A DNA stretch of 64,000 nucleotides from JAXHUM01 sp034189325 (GCA_034189325.1 JAXHUM010000054.1:124001-188000); one strand, 5' to 3'. Shown: positions 1 to 10,900, counted from the stretch's first letter. The notes: generated from the letters alone by a model not told the origin. Numbers and translations: made by a program.

Positions 1-909
1 GAGGTCATTGTATCCCGCGGGCAGCTTGTAGAAATTGGGGGGTCTTTTCGCATTCCCGATGTGATGCGTAAGAGCGGGGCCAAGATGGTGGAGGTTGGAA
101 CAACCAACAAGACCCATTTGGCGGATTATGAGACGGCTATCAATCCGGACACAGCACTCCTTCTGAAGGTGCACACAAGCAATTTTCAGGTGATCGGCTT
201 TACCGAGGAAGTTCCCATGTCTGATCTGGCTGCCTTGGCAAGAAAATACAATATACCGGTTATGGAAGACCTGGGAAGCGGGTGCCTTATTGATTTTTCA
301 GAATATGGCCTCAAAAAAGAACCCACTGCCCAGGAGTCCCTGGCCCTGGGGGCGAGCCTGGTCACCTTCAGTGGAGACAAATTACTCGGAGGACCTCAGG
401 CGGGAATCATACTCGGTCGGGAGGACCTGGTCGCTTCAATAAAAAAGAACCAGCTCAGCAGGGCCTTGAGGATCGATAAGTTGACTCTCCTCGCACTGGA
501 GGAGACGCTCAGAATATATCGAGACAAAGAGGCCGCCGTCAGAGAGATCCCAACCCTCAAAATGATTTGCCAGCCTGAGAGATCCTTGGCAAAAAAGGCT
601 GATCGCCTCCTAAAGCTCATTGGAAGGATAAAAACCGATCATTTTTCCATTGGGCTCACCGAGGGTCATTCCATGGTAGGAGGAGGGGCCCTCCCGCTTC
701 TCGAATTGCCGACCCGTTTATTGTACTTGGCTCCCAAAAAGACCTCCGCCCGCTCCTTGGAGGTCTGGCTGAGGTCTTATGATCCCCCGGTGATTACAAG
801 GGTTGAAAAGGAACGAGTGTTCTTTGATGTAAGGACAATACAGGAAAGAGAATTGAAGATAGTCGCAGAGGCCGTAAACAGTCTCGCATCGGTTGACAAA
901 TTTCCATAG
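1..909 (+). CDS. selA: L-seryl-tRNA(Sec) selenium transferase, 5'-truncated
   Basis: PLP enzyme that converts seryl-tRNA(Sec) to selenocysteinyl-tRNA(Sec) using selenophosphate, in the cytoplasm. The reading frame is open from base 1, so the N-terminal part lies outside the window and about 302 residues are present. The first codons read EVIVSRGQLVEIGGSF, a SelA signature, followed by EVGTTNKTH. The PLP lysine lies in SGDKLLGGPQAG near base 380. The stop at 907-909 leaves about 50 bp before the next gene. Its presence implies selenoproteins elsewhere in the genome; I saw none in this window. Family assignment is secure. Confidence 0.95.
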   Translation, partial: EVIVSRGQLVEIGGSFRIPDVMRKSGAKMVEVGTTNKTHLADYETAINPDTALLLKVHTSNFQVIGFTEEVPMSDLAALARKYNIPVMEDLGSGCLIDFSEYGLKKEPTAQESLALGASLVTFSGDKLLGGPQAGIILGREDLVASIKKNQLSRALRIDKLTLLALEETLRIYRDKEAAVREIPTLKMICQPERSLAKKADRLLKLIGRIKTDHFSIGLTEGHSMVGGGALPLLELPTRLLYLAPKKTSARSLEVWLRSYDPPVITRVEKERVFFDVRTIQERELKIVAEAVNSLASVDKFP

Positions 910-959
910 AGACTTTAGTTTTAAGCGATTCCCTAACACCTCTGGAAGAAAATGCCTCA

Positions 960-1547
960 TTGAGAGAGATAGTTGAAAAAATCCTTGCCGATAGTCTAGA
1001 GGTCAAGGAGAGATATATCCTGGACAACATGTCCAGCATTATCCTCCTGGCGGAAAAGATCGCAACGGCCTTTACGAACGATCGGAAGTTGCTGTTGTGT
1101 GGAAACGGTCCGGCCGCGGCAACCGCCCAGGTCATTGCCGCAGGATTTGTCAATCGATATAGTCTGCCAAGACCTCCACTCCCTGCAATGGCCCTGTCGT
1201 CGGATTCCGTCGTCTTGACAGGTATCGCCGGGGAATATTCCTTTGATGACGTGTTTTCCAAACAGGTGAAATCTCTTGGTATGGGTGGCGATGTCCTTCT
1301 GGCCGTGAGTGCCGATGGGAACGATGAAAGCATCTTGTCCGCTGTCAAAGCTGCCGGAGGCCAGAAAATGTATACAGCGGCCTTTATAGGCGCCGACGGC
1401 GGGAGGCTGGCTGATCTCTTGGATCTGCCTCTTGTGGCGGCAGCCGACCAGAGACCGAGGATCGCGGAGGCACATATGCTGGCAGGACACATCCTATGCC
1501 ATCTAGTGGACCACATTCTTTTTCAGAGCCATTTGTCCGAGGGATAA
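960..1547 (+). CDS. SIS-domain protein, GmhA-like with altered active site
   Basis: Sugar-isomerase (SIS) fold protein of 195 residues, about the length of sedoheptulose-7-phosphate isomerase GmhA. The start is TTG. The fold pattern is clear: CGNG at residues 47-50, a TGIAGEYSFDDVFSKQV segment, GDVLLAVSADGN, and a C-terminal EAHMLAGHILCHLVD helix. The usual GmhA phosphate and active-site stretch GNGGSAADAQH reads GNGPAAATAQV here, losing the Ser, Asp and His, and the second loop has SADGN where STSGN is expected. It may have a different substrate or bind sugars without catalysis. It lies between selA and an FmdB gene, away from other heptose genes. The GmhA-like family is likely, the function uncertain. 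Confidence 0.75.
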   Translation: MREIVEKILADSLEVKERYILDNMSSIILLAEKIATAFTNDRKLLLCGNGPAAATAQVIAAGFVNRYSLPRPPLPAMALSSDSVVLTGIAGEYSFDDVFSKQVKSLGMGGDVLLAVSADGNDESILSAVKAAGGQKMYTAAFIGADGGRLADLLDLPLVAAADQRPRIAEAHMLAGHILCHLVDHILFQSHLSEG

Positions 1548-1581
1548 GGCTCCATATTCTATTGGAAGAGGGAGTATCGAT

Positions 1582-1800
1582 ATGCCGATCTATGAATATA
1601 AATGTTCAAACTGTTCAGAAGAATTTGAGATCCTGCTTTTTCGAAGCGATGAAAAGGTGAACTGCCCTGCTTGTAATGGCGACAATGTCAAACGCCTTAT
1701 GTCGTCTGCGGCCTTTAAGAGTGGTGATAGTTTCACGCCGTCATCAGGTTCATCTGCGTGCGGTTCCTGTTCCAGCGGCAACTGCAGCACCTGTCATTGA
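1582..1800 (+). CDS. FmdB-family zinc ribbon protein
   Basis: Small cytoplasmic protein of 72 residues that opens with MPIYEYKCSNC, the hallmark of the FmdB/CxxC-CxxC regulatory family. Two cysteine pairs (CSNC near residue 8, CPAC near 29) would bind one zinc. The C-terminus is rich in Ser, Gly and Cys (ACGSCSSGNCSTCH). A GAGGGAG ribosome binding site precedes the ATG. FmdB proteins have been linked to regulation of formamidase and amide genes, but most have no known role and none can be assigned here. Confidence 0.85.
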   Translation: MPIYEYKCSNCSEEFEILLFRSDEKVNCPACNGDNVKRLMSSAAFKSGDSFTPSSGSSACGSCSSGNCSTCH

Positions 1801-1830
1801 AAAACGTGAACCTCCAACCGGTCTCATGCT

Positions 1831-2385
1831 GTGAGGGAATGTGACGCAAATGGTGAAAGGATGACGCAAGAAGCCGGCAAGGAAATCGAAATCAACCCTC
1901 CCGGGCAACCCCTGTTCCGTATCGGTTTTGGATACGATGTCCATCCTTTTGTTGCAGGCCGCCCCTTGATCCTGGGCGGTGTAGATATCGACCATCCTGC
2001 AGGCCTTAAAGGACACTCCGACGCAGATGTCCTGACTCACGCCGTCATGGATGCCCTCCTTGGCGCATTGGCCAGGGGGGATATTGGCCGACATTTTCCA
2101 GATACAGACCCTGCCTGGAAGGGAATCAAGAGTCTTTTGATGTTGGAGCGGTTGGTGGGAATGGCAAAAGACGATGGATATCGTCTGAACAACCTGGATG
2201 TCACGGTTGTTGCCCAGCGGCCCCGATTGGCCCCCCACCTGCCCCTTATGCGAGAAAGGTTGTCAGAGGTGTTTGAGGCGTCGACCTCCAGGATAAATGT
2301 CAAGGCAACGACTACGGAACGGCTTGGCTTTGTCGGCAGGGAAGAGGGTATCTCGGCCTTCGCCGTGATCAGCCTGGTTGGCTGA
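1831..2385 (+). CDS. ispF: 2-C-methyl-D-erythritol 2,4-cyclodiphosphate synthase
   Basis: Fifth step of the MEP isoprenoid pathway: it cyclises CDP-ME 2-phosphate with loss of CMP. The family core begins at GFGYDVHPF (residues 32-40) with the Asp-x-His metal site. It continues with GHSDADVLTHAVMDALLG, GDIGRHFPDTDPAWKG and a C-terminal KATTTERLGFVGREEG. The start at 1831 is GTG and gives a 30-residue N-terminal extension; ATG at 1861 is a plausible alternative that leaves about 20 extra residues. It forms a homotrimer in known cases. ispD, often adjacent or fused in other bacteria, is not in the window. Confidence 0.95.
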   Translation: MRECDANGERMTQEAGKEIEINPPGQPLFRIGFGYDVHPFVAGRPLILGGVDIDHPAGLKGHSDADVLTHAVMDALLGALARGDIGRHFPDTDPAWKGIKSLLMLERLVGMAKDDGYRLNNLDVTVVAQRPRLAPHLPLMRERLSEVFEASTSRINVKATTTERLGFVGREEGISAFAVISLVG

Positions 2386-2458
2386 AAGTCACCCAAGCCG
2401 CTCCGCAGCACTGAATACCCTTACATGATAACAAAAACAGAACAACGAGGAGAATGCA

Positions 2459-4474
2459 ATGGAAAGACAAGGAAGAGTATTTTCGTTTCTAGTGGAAGAT
2501 GATCTGGCAATGGTTACATTTGATGACCAGGGTGACGTTGTCAATACCTGGACTGCGGAGGCCTTAGAAGATTTCTCTGAGTTAATGGATGCCCTGGAGG
2601 GACAAAGGGAGAATATCAAAGGTATTATCTTTGCTTCCGGAAAGAAAGCGAACTTCCATGCCGGCGCAAACCTTAAGATGATCAGCGAAAAGGGGGGGGC
2701 CGATAAATTAATCGTGATGGTCGACAAGCTTCATGAGGCCTTCCTTCGGTTGGAAAACTTCGGCGTCCCCTCATTGGCGGTTATTAACGGCCATTGTCTG
2801 GGCGGTGGCTATGAATTTGCCCTTGCTATGACTGCCCGCATGGCAACGGACAGTCCGGGCTCCGTCATTGGTCTGCCAGAATGCAATGTCGGGCTCTACC
2901 CCGGAGGCGGCGGGACCCAACGATTGCCGAGATTGATCGGATATCCGGCCATTGAGCTTATCCTGCAGGGAAAAGTCGTCCCGGCGGCCAAGGCCCTTGA
3001 CCTTGGGATGGTTGACAAAGTGGTATCGGCAGAGAGCGATCTGCAGGCAGAGGCAAAAACCTTTATGAAGGATATTATTGAGGGTCGTTCAGCGATCAAG
3101 CGAGCGCAACAGGATTTTTCCGGCCTGGATGAGGCGATCGGCGCGGCTCGCAAGGCGGTTCTCAAGGCCACTCGGGGAAGGGAGTTGCCAGCCCATATGT
3201 TAGCACTCAAGGCAATGCAAGAGGGCCTGAAAGTTTCTCTGAAAGATTCCATTGCCATAGAGAAGAAGTACTTCCTGGAAGTGATAGCCTCTCCCGAGGC
3301 CATGGGGAGCATCAACACCTTCTTCTTGAAGACATACACGGATAAGCCGAAAGCAATGATTCCCAAGGGATTCGAACCAAAACCGATAAAGAAAGTGGCT
3401 ATGCTCGGTTTTGGGGCCATGGGAAGGGGAATTGTGATCGATATCTTGAGATGCATGCAGGTGCCGGTGGTTGTCAAAGACCTGCCGGAAGCTCTTGAGC
3501 CTGGAAAGGCGTTTATTCGCAAGATCCTGTCTGGAATGGCCGAAAAGGGTAGGCTGAAAGGCTCCGTGGATAGTCTGATGGATCTGATCATACCGGTGAG
3601 TGATTGGACAGAGGATTTCAAGGATGTCGATCTTGTGATTGAAGCGGTTTTTGAAGATCCTGCCGTCAAGGCGGAGGTCTATGAAGAACTCTGTAATACG
3701 GTTAGTGAGGATTGTCTGATTGCCACCAACACATCGAGCATCCCTGTTAATCTACTGGCCAAAAATGTAATGAAACCCGAGCGTTTCTGCGGGGCCCATT
3801 TCTTTTCTCCTGTCTGGATGATGCAATTGCTCGAGATAATAGAAGGGGATGCCACGAGCCCCGACACCATCAATAGCCTGTTGAATTTCTGTGCTTCCAT
3901 TCGAAAACGACCGGTAGTCTGCAAAGACTATCCCGGTTTTGTGGTCAATGCCATGCTTTTCCCATATTTTATGAAGACTTACGAAATCCTGGAGTCAGGT
4001 GTCCCCATAGAGAAGATCGACAGGGCCATGCAGGAATTCGGATTGCCGGTGGGGCCCATAAGACTGACCGACGAGGTCGGAATTGACATTATTCACTCTG
4101 TTTTCACCAAGTCGTTGGGCCTTGGGGCTCCTCAGACGATCGAAAATGTGATCAAGGACGGCCGATTGGGTCTGAAAAAGTCAGGCAAAGGGTTCTTCCT
4201 GTCTGACGGCAGCGTGGACCCCGAGGTCTTGCCGTTGATTCCGGTGAGCTCTGAACCGAAAGATTTTGCGGCCGATGAGATAAGGGATCTGTTGTTTCGC
4301 CCCTTTGTGGAGGTCGGCAAGCAGCTCTTGGACCAGGGGATCGTGAAAGATCCCCGTTCCATCGATATCGGCGCCATCTGGGGTATCGGTTTTCCCGCTG
4401 ACAAAGGTGGGCCCATGAAGTGGGCTGATCTGACCGGCTTGAGCAAAGAACTCTACGGGTCGGATTTCTATTAA
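2459..4474 (+). CDS. Fused enoyl-CoA hydratase / 3-hydroxyacyl-CoA dehydrogenase
   Basis: Two-step beta-oxidation enzyme of the FadB/FadJ type, 671 residues. The N-terminal crotonase domain has GHCLGGGYEFALA with Glu119 and LPECNVGLYPGGGG with Glu141, matching the catalytic glutamates of FadB. The C-terminal NAD domain starts near residue 310 with GFGAMG (317-322). It carries the HFFSPVWMMQLLEIIEG segment with the catalytic His and ends in a GIGFPADKGGPMKWAD motif. A GAGGAG ribosome binding site lies 6 bp before the ATG. No thiolase or acyl-CoA dehydrogenase is adjacent, so it may serve fatty-acid or aromatic degradation with partners elsewhere; an acyl-CoA ligase lies at 37714-39243. FadB versus FadJ cannot be settled here. 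Confidence 0.92.
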   Translation: MERQGRVFSFLVEDDLAMVTFDDQGDVVNTWTAEALEDFSELMDALEGQRENIKGIIFASGKKANFHAGANLKMISEKGGADKLIVMVDKLHEAFLRLENFGVPSLAVINGHCLGGGYEFALAMTARMATDSPGSVIGLPECNVGLYPGGGGTQRLPRLIGYPAIELILQGKVVPAAKALDLGMVDKVVSAESDLQAEAKTFMKDIIEGRSAIKRAQQDFSGLDEAIGAARKAVLKATRGRELPAHMLALKAMQEGLKVSLKDSIAIEKKYFLEVIASPEAMGSINTFFLKTYTDKPKAMIPKGFEPKPIKKVAMLGFGAMGRGIVIDILRCMQVPVVVKDLPEALEPGKAFIRKILSGMAEKGRLKGSVDSLMDLIIPVSDWTEDFKDVDLVIEAVFEDPAVKAEVYEELCNTVSEDCLIATNTSSIPVNLLAKNVMKPERFCGAHFFSPVWMMQLLEIIEGDATSPDTINSLLNFCASIRKRPVVCKDYPGFVVNAMLFPYFMKTYEILESGVPIEKIDRAMQEFGLPVGPIRLTDEVGIDIIHSVFTKSLGLGAPQTIENVIKDGRLGLKKSGKGFFLSDGSVDPEVLPLIPVSSEPKDFAADEIRDLLFRPFVEVGKQLLDQGIVKDPRSIDIGAIWGIGFPADKGGPMKWADLTGLSKELYGSDFY

Positions 4475-4611
4475 GACCTATAGTTTGCCCAGGTTGTTCC
4501 GGCGATTCGCATGCACGACGCCTACCCACGGAGATATGGAAGTGCGGTCGAAGATATGTGAGAATAGATCCGAAGGTGGAGGCATGCCTGTCGTCGGGGC
4601 ACCAAGAGACG

Positions 4612-7600
4612 ATGAATGATCCCTTTCCTGAATTAGGCCCGGACCGCCAAGAAAGAGGCCGGCCCGGTCTGAGACTGTATACCAGCAACAAACAGGAAAT
4701 CCTTTCAAAGAAGTTGGCAGAGGTCTTTGACCGGCCACTTGCCTCTCCCCTTACTTCCGAAGTTGTGATTGTCCAGAGCCGGGGCATGGAGCGGTGGCTA
4801 TCGATGGGACTTGCCCGGTCTCGGGGCATCTGTGCCAATGTGAAATTCGTCTTTCCCAACGAGTTTGTTCGCGAGCTCTTTCAGAGCACCCTCCCAAATC
4901 TTCCCGACCCCCTTCCCTTTGATCGAGAGGTCTTGACGTGGAAGATTATGAGGCTCCTGCCCTCCTTATTGACGAGGCCCGGTTTTGAGACCCTTCGGGC
5001 CTATTTGGGGGGATCCCCAATCGGCCTTAAACTCTTCCAGCTCTCGGAAAAGATAGCCCATACCTTTGATCAATACATCCTCTTTCGACCGGAAATGATT
5101 TTCAGGTGGGAAAGGGGGCACGAGGGGCACTGGCAGGCCGTACTTTTCAGAGAACTGGAAAAAGAGGCCGGATGTCTCCACCGCGCCGGGCTTGGAAGAG
5201 ACCTTGTCAAGGCGCTTTCACAGGCCCCGGCCGCTTTAAACCTCCCGGAACGGATTGCGGTCTTCGGCATATCGGCCCTTCCACGATTTCACATACAGAT
5301 ACTGGCAGGTATTGCCGGATGGATAGAGGTCCATCTCTTCCTTATCAATCCTTGCAAGGAATACTGGGGCGACATCGTCACGACATGGGAGGAGAGAAGA
5401 ATCAAGAAAAGAGAGAGAGGTGTGGACTCCGAAGCCATGCACCTTGAAAAGGGCAACAGCCTGCTTGCCTCTATGGGCACATTGGGCCGGGAATTTTTTG
5501 ATCTGATTATGGAGTTCGATTACGAGGAAGTGGAATCCTTTGAGCCTCCCAAGGAGGACAGTCTCCTTGCCTCCATTCAGTCGGATATCCTGAACCTGAG
5601 GGAGGCCCCTCATGATCTCGATGAGAAAAGGGTTGTCCGGATGGAGGACAACTCCATTCAGATCCATTCGTGTCACGGTCCTATGCGGGAGATGGAAGCC
5701 CTCCATGACCAGTTGCTCAACCTCTTTGAAAATGATCCGGGACTCTCGCCATCTGATATCCTGGTTATGACACCCGACATTGAGACCTATGCCCCCTACA
5801 TCGAGGCTGTCTTTGACCTCCCACACGATGATGGGAAAAGAATTCCCTTTACCATATCCGATCAGAGTTTCAGGCGAGAGGGCGAGATTATAGACACTTT
5901 TCTCTCTATTCTCGATCTGCACAGCAGTCGGTTTGGGGTTGTGGAAGTGATGTCTATTCTGGAATCCGGCCCTGTTATGCGACGGTTTTCCTTGAAAGAG
6001 GAGGATCTTGACCGGATCCGCGATTGGGTGAGAGATACCCGGATCCGATGGGGTATCGATGGCAAGAGTCGTTCGGAACAGGGGCTTCCGCCCTTTGAAG
6101 GGAACAGCTGGAGGGCCGGACTGCAAAGGCTTCTCTTGGGCTACGCCATGCCGGGAGGAGAGGAGAAGATGTTTCAAGGCATTCTCCCCTATGACAGGCT
6201 GGAAGGGGAGTCGGCCCCTGTCCTTGGAAGGTTTTTAGAATTTGCGGAACAGCTTTTCAGGCATGTCCGGTCGTTGAAAAGGCGGCGAAGACCGGGTGAT
6301 TGGGCCATCATGCTTCAAACACTTTTGGACACCTTTTTTGAGGCAGGGGAAGCTTCTGAAAAGGAGTTACTCTTATTACGAAAGACCGTGAATACCCTGG
6401 CCGGTCTTTCGGACCCGTCCGGGGCCGGGTTTGATGAAGAGATCGACGTCAAGATCATCCAGTGGCATCTTGCCCGCTGTCTTGAAACAGAGGGCTTTGG
6501 ATCGGGCTTCATGGCCGGTGGTGTTACCTTCTGTTCCATGCTCCCCATGAGGAGCATACCGTTCAAAGTGATATGTCTTGCGGGGATGAATCATGAGGCC
6601 TACCCGAGACAGCACATGCCTATCGGCTTTGACCTCATCGCAAGGCACCCCCGGGCTGGAGACAGGTCCCGCCGCAATGACGACAGGTATCTCTTTTTGG
6701 AGACCCTCCTATCTGCCAGAAAAGTTTTTTATATCAGTTACGTGGGACAAAGCGTTCAGGATAACACGCCGCTCCCGCCATCCGTTCTGGTCAGCGAACT
6801 CGCAGATTACATCACCCTGGGATTCGAAAGAGCTGAAAAGGATGCTGTCGATCCATTCGTCACGAGGCACAGGCTCCACCCCTTCAGCCCGGCCTATTTT
6901 GCCGGGGAGGGCCCTCTTTTCAGCTATTCCGAGGAGATGTGTCTGGCCGCCCAGGGCGTTTTGGGGGAACCTACGCCTCCGCTTCCCTTTATCTCAAAAG
7001 GACTCAGAGAACCGGAAGAAGATTGGAAGAGGGTAGAGCTCGAAGATCTGTGTCGTTTTTTTATGCATCCCGCAAAGTACCTCCTGGGAAGACGCCTGGG
7101 AATATATCTTGAAGAAAGGGACTTGATCCTCGAAGAGAGGGAGGTCCTTGAGCTGGAGGGCCTGGAAAAGTATCTCCTTGAGCAGGACATGGTGGCCAAC
7201 ACTCTTCAAGGCGGAGATCCTGATAACTTTTTTACCGCCGTGAACGCCTTAGGCAAGCTTCCGGCCGGGACAGTGGGCAAATGTGTGTTTGAAGTTCTGC
7301 GAGAACGAGCCGACATATTCGCCGGCAAGATAGGGCCCTATACCAGGGGAGCCGCTCTTGATCCTGTAGATGTGGGTCTGAGGATAAAAGGCTTCGCGCT
7401 TGCGGGACGGGTCGAAAACATCTATTCGGAAAACCGGATACAGTATCGATATGCCGTGATAAGGCCGAATGACCGCCTTCGATCGTGGATCTATCATCTG
7501 GTCTTGAACAGTCTCTCAATCTCCCACTATCCCCGGAAAAGCCTGCTCTTAGGCCTGTGCCGAAGAGGAGGAGCCGATGAGTGGAGCATCTGGGAATACC

Positions 7601-7914
7601 CGCCTATAGAAGACAGTCTTCAGATACTGGCGGATCTTCTGGAAATATACTGGACAGGCCTGACAAGGCCGTTGCATTTTTTTCCTCGGTCATCGTGGGA
7701 ATATGCTGTGGGAATCCTTTATAAGGGCATGTCCGAGGAGGATGCCCTGGAGCGCGCGCAAGGGATCTGGAAGGGGAACGACTACCTTCCGGGGGAGGGT
7801 GGAGAAAACCACTATCAGCTCTGCTTCAGGGACACAGACCCCCTCGACCGGGAATTCAAGGATATCTCGGAAAAAGTCTTTGCTCCCCTTATGTCCCATC
7901 AGGCAGAGAAATGA
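4612..7914 (+). CDS. recC: Exodeoxyribonuclease V gamma subunit
   Basis: RecC recognises Chi and splits the duplex in the RecBCD helicase-nuclease. The N-terminus GLRLYTSNKQEILSKKLAEV followed by VVIVQSRGMERWLSMGLA matches the RecC opening. Later segments typical of the inactivated helicase domains are HSCHGPMREMEALHDQLL, PFTISDQS and GGVTFCSMLPMRSIPFKV. The protein is about 1,100 residues, the usual size. I prefer ATG 4612 because homology begins 20 residues later; GTG 4558 would add 18 residues. The stop overlaps the recB start (ATGA at 7911-7914), which indicates translational coupling. Confidence 0.95.
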   Translation: MNDPFPELGPDRQERGRPGLRLYTSNKQEILSKKLAEVFDRPLASPLTSEVVIVQSRGMERWLSMGLARSRGICANVKFVFPNEFVRELFQSTLPNLPDPLPFDREVLTWKIMRLLPSLLTRPGFETLRAYLGGSPIGLKLFQLSEKIAHTFDQYILFRPEMIFRWERGHEGHWQAVLFRELEKEAGCLHRAGLGRDLVKALSQAPAALNLPERIAVFGISALPRFHIQILAGIAGWIEVHLFLINPCKEYWGDIVTTWEERRIKKRERGVDSEAMHLEKGNSLLASMGTLGREFFDLIMEFDYEEVESFEPPKEDSLLASIQSDILNLREAPHDLDEKRVVRMEDNSIQIHSCHGPMREMEALHDQLLNLFENDPGLSPSDILVMTPDIETYAPYIEAVFDLPHDDGKRIPFTISDQSFRREGEIIDTFLSILDLHSSRFGVVEVMSILESGPVMRRFSLKEEDLDRIRDWVRDTRIRWGIDGKSRSEQGLPPFEGNSWRAGLQRLLLGYAMPGGEEKMFQGILPYDRLEGESAPVLGRFLEFAEQLFRHVRSLKRRRRPGDWAIMLQTLLDTFFEAGEASEKELLLLRKTVNTLAGLSDPSGAGFDEEIDVKIIQWHLARCLETEGFGSGFMAGGVTFCSMLPMRSIPFKVICLAGMNHEAYPRQHMPIGFDLIARHPRAGDRSRRNDDRYLFLETLLSARKVFYISYVGQSVQDNTPLPPSVLVSELADYITLGFERAEKDAVDPFVTRHRLHPFSPAYFAGEGPLFSYSEEMCLAAQGVLGEPTPPLPFISKGLREPEEDWKRVELEDLCRFFMHPAKYLLGRRLGIYLEERDLILEEREVLELEGLEKYLLEQDMVANTLQGGDPDNFFTAVNALGKLPAGTVGKCVFEVLRERADIFAGKIGPYTRGAALDPVDVGLRIKGFALAGRVENIYSENRIQYRYAVIRPNDRLRSWIYHLVLNSLSISHYPRKSLLLGLCRRGGADEWSIWEYPPIEDSLQILADLLEIYWTGLTRPLHFFPRSSWEYAVGILYKGMSEEDALERAQGIWKGNDYLPGEGGENHYQLCFRDTDPLDREFKDISEKVFAPLMSHQAEK

Positions 7915-10900
7915 CGATAGGCAAGGATTTTGATCTTTTGCACAGCCCCCTTGAAGGGACCCGACTTATCCAGGCCAGCGCCGGTACAGGTAAGACCTTT
8001 ACCCTATGCGGCCTCTACCTCAGGTTGGTTATTGAAAAGGCCATACCTGTTGACAGGATTCTGGTCGTCACATTTACGGAAGCCGCCACAGCGGAGTTAA
8101 AAGAGAGGATTCGGGCCAATCTCCATGCCGCTATTGTCGCTTTTCAGGCGGGCCGAGCCGAAAACGACTTCCTGGACTCCCTGGTCCGGGCCTATGAGGA
8201 TAGCAGAGAAGCCGTAAGACGTCTCCGGGAAGGCCTCCAGGGTTTTGACCAGGCCGCCATCTATACCATCCATGGGTTTTGCCGGAGAATACTCCAGGAA
8301 AACGCCTTTGAGAGCAGGAGCCTCTTTGACACCGAACTGGTCGTGGAGGACGAGATCCTCAAGGGAGAAATCATCGACGATTTCTGGCGCAGGCATTTTT
8401 ATGCCGCATCACCGCTCTTTGTCAACTATGCCCTCAAGAGACAATGGGGCCCTAAGGGCCTGTTGTCATTTATCTCGAACAAGATTTCCCATCCAGACCT
8501 TAAAGTTATCCCGAAATCGGCACTAAACGACTCTTCTTGTGCACAGAGGGGGTTCACGGAATGTTTTGATGCCGTCTCAGAAGCCTGGCCCGCGGTAAGA
8601 CAGGAGGTGGAACATATCCTTTTACATTCGGAAGGGCTTAAGCGAAACAGCTACGGGCGGGAGAGAATTCCCGCCTGGATGGAGGCCATGGATGCCTATG
8701 CAGCATCGGGAGGGAATGATCCCGACCTGTTTAAAGGGTTTGAGAAGTTTACCTCCAGCACGCTGAAAAAGGCCTCTAAAAAGGGTTATTCTCCCCCGGA
8801 CCATCCCTTCTTCAGGCACTGTGAAACACTCAAACAAAGACAAGCGGCGCTAAAGGAGTGTTTTGACACGAATCTCCTTCACCTGAAAGAGAGTCTCTTC
8901 GGCTATATGCAGGAAGAGCTTGAAAAAAGAAAAGAGGAGAAAAATATACAGTTTTTTGACGATCTCTTGATCAAGGTCCGTCGTGGGATTACGCAAAAGA
9001 GTGGGGACCTTTCAGGGGCGGTTCAAATGAGATTTGATGCGGCCCTGGTCGACGAGTTCCAGGATACGGATCCTGTCCAGTACGCCATCTTCAAGTCTTT
9101 TTTTGGCAGGCAAAACCATATCCTGTTTCTCATCGGCGATCCCAAACAGGCGATTTATAGTTTTCGGGGCGCTGATATCTTCGCCTATATAAGGGCCGCT
9201 GACGACATAGCTTGGAAGGAGACATTGAAGGAGAACTGGAGATCCTCACCGGGACTTATCGAAGCGGTCAACGCCCTCTTCTCAAATGTCGAAAATCCCT
9301 TTTTATATCAAGACATTCCCTTTGAGCCCGCAAGGCCCGCGCAACGACGCTGCCATGCCCTCTTGAGGCTGGGCAAGGAGGCGCCCCCCCCTTTCACGCT
9401 CTGGTATATCGATAGCGACAAGCACACAGGGGGAACGAGGCCCCTTTCAAAAAGAGCAGCCAGAGAGATGATCTCACGGGCTGTGGCGGCCGAGATCTCC
9501 CGACTCCTCCTCATGGGGAGGAAGAGCCGGGCCTTGATAGGCGACAGGCCCCTGGTGGAGGAAGACATCGCCGTTCTTGTTCGTACCAATGCCGAGGCCC
9601 GTCTCATGCAGCAGGCCCTGTCCGAACTTCGCGTGCCCACCGTCCTGTTTAACGCGGGCCATCTCTTTGATTCTCGTGAGGCCCTCGAGGTGGCAAGGGT
9701 ATTGGCCGCCATGGCCTCCCCTCACAAGGAAGGTCTTGTGAGGGCGGCGCTTGCAACAGATCTGATAGGAATTCAAGGGGAGGATCTGGATCGTGCTGTC
9801 TCAGAGGGCTCGGACTGGGAGGACTGGCTTATCAGGTTCCGGTCATATCACGACCTGTGGCATGACAGAGGTTTCATCCAGATGTTCAGGCCCTTTCTGT
9901 TTCGTGAGAATGTCCTTTCCAGGCTCATGAAGTTTCAGGATGGAGAAAGGCGGAACACAAACCTCATGCATCTCGCTGAGATCCTCCACAGGGTGTCGGT
10001 GGAAAGAAACTTCGAGTCGTCCGGACTTTTGAAATGGCTCGTTGAACAGATCGTTACACCGGCACAGGGTGAAGAGGACCACCTTCTCCGGCTGGAGAGT
10101 GATGAGGCCGCTGTACGGCTTGTCACCGTCCACAAAAGCAAGGGCCTGGAGTTCCCGGTGGTTTTCTGTCCCTTTATGTGGGGGGGTTCAAAGTCACAGA
10201 GTAAAGAGGATGTCCTTTTTCATGATGAATCGGATGAGTGGCGCTTGACCCTGGATCTGGGTTCCGCTGATAGAGACAGGCACCGCACCCTGGCTGACCA
10301 GGAGACCCTTGCGGAAAACCTCCGGCTCCTCTATGTGGCCCTGACCAGGGCTCAAAGTCGGTGCTACCTTGTGTGGGGTCGGATTAAGGATGCCGAGACT
10401 TCAGCCCTTGCCTACCTCTTTCACGGGTCCGGGGCGGGAGAGGGCAAGGAGATCGTCAGCCACACGGCCAATGCCTTTAGAGAGCTGGAAAGCGAACGTA
10501 TTGTCGAAGACCTGGAAAAGGCAACAGCCACTGCCGGTGGGGCCGCCTCTGTTTCTGAAATGCCTCGGGAACCGGGACAAATCCTGGCCCGTTTGGAACC
10601 GTTAAAGACAGCCTCTTATCGGTTTCGTTCATTCTCAGGAGTCCCGAATAGGGCTTGGCGGGTGACGAGCTTTTCTTCCCTGACCTCAGGAAGGTCTTTT
10701 GCGGACGAGGCAATGGATCGAGACGGCATGGCGTTGGAAGACCGAAAAGGCGCCATAGACCCTGAAGAGACTCTGGAAAACAAGGAGAGCCTGGACATTT
10801 TTTCCTTTCCGAGAGGAACAAGAGCCGGGACATTCTTGCATGAGGTGTTTGAATGTCTGGACTTTGTCCAAGAAAGCGAGGCCGCTGTCAGAGGGCTGGT

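Noticed and set aside
1582..1800. FmdB-like protein as a selenoprotein read through the TGA
   Set aside because: The codons after the stop run into another in-frame stop within two codons, and no conserved residues follow.
2896..3669. 257-codon minus-strand frame within the fused beta-oxidation gene
   Set aside because: Complement of a strongly supported enzyme domain; Ser/Arg/Pro-rich low-complexity translation typical of antisense frames.
5236..6177. 313-codon minus-strand frame within recC
   Set aside because: Antisense of a well-conserved RecC region with no recognisable protein features.
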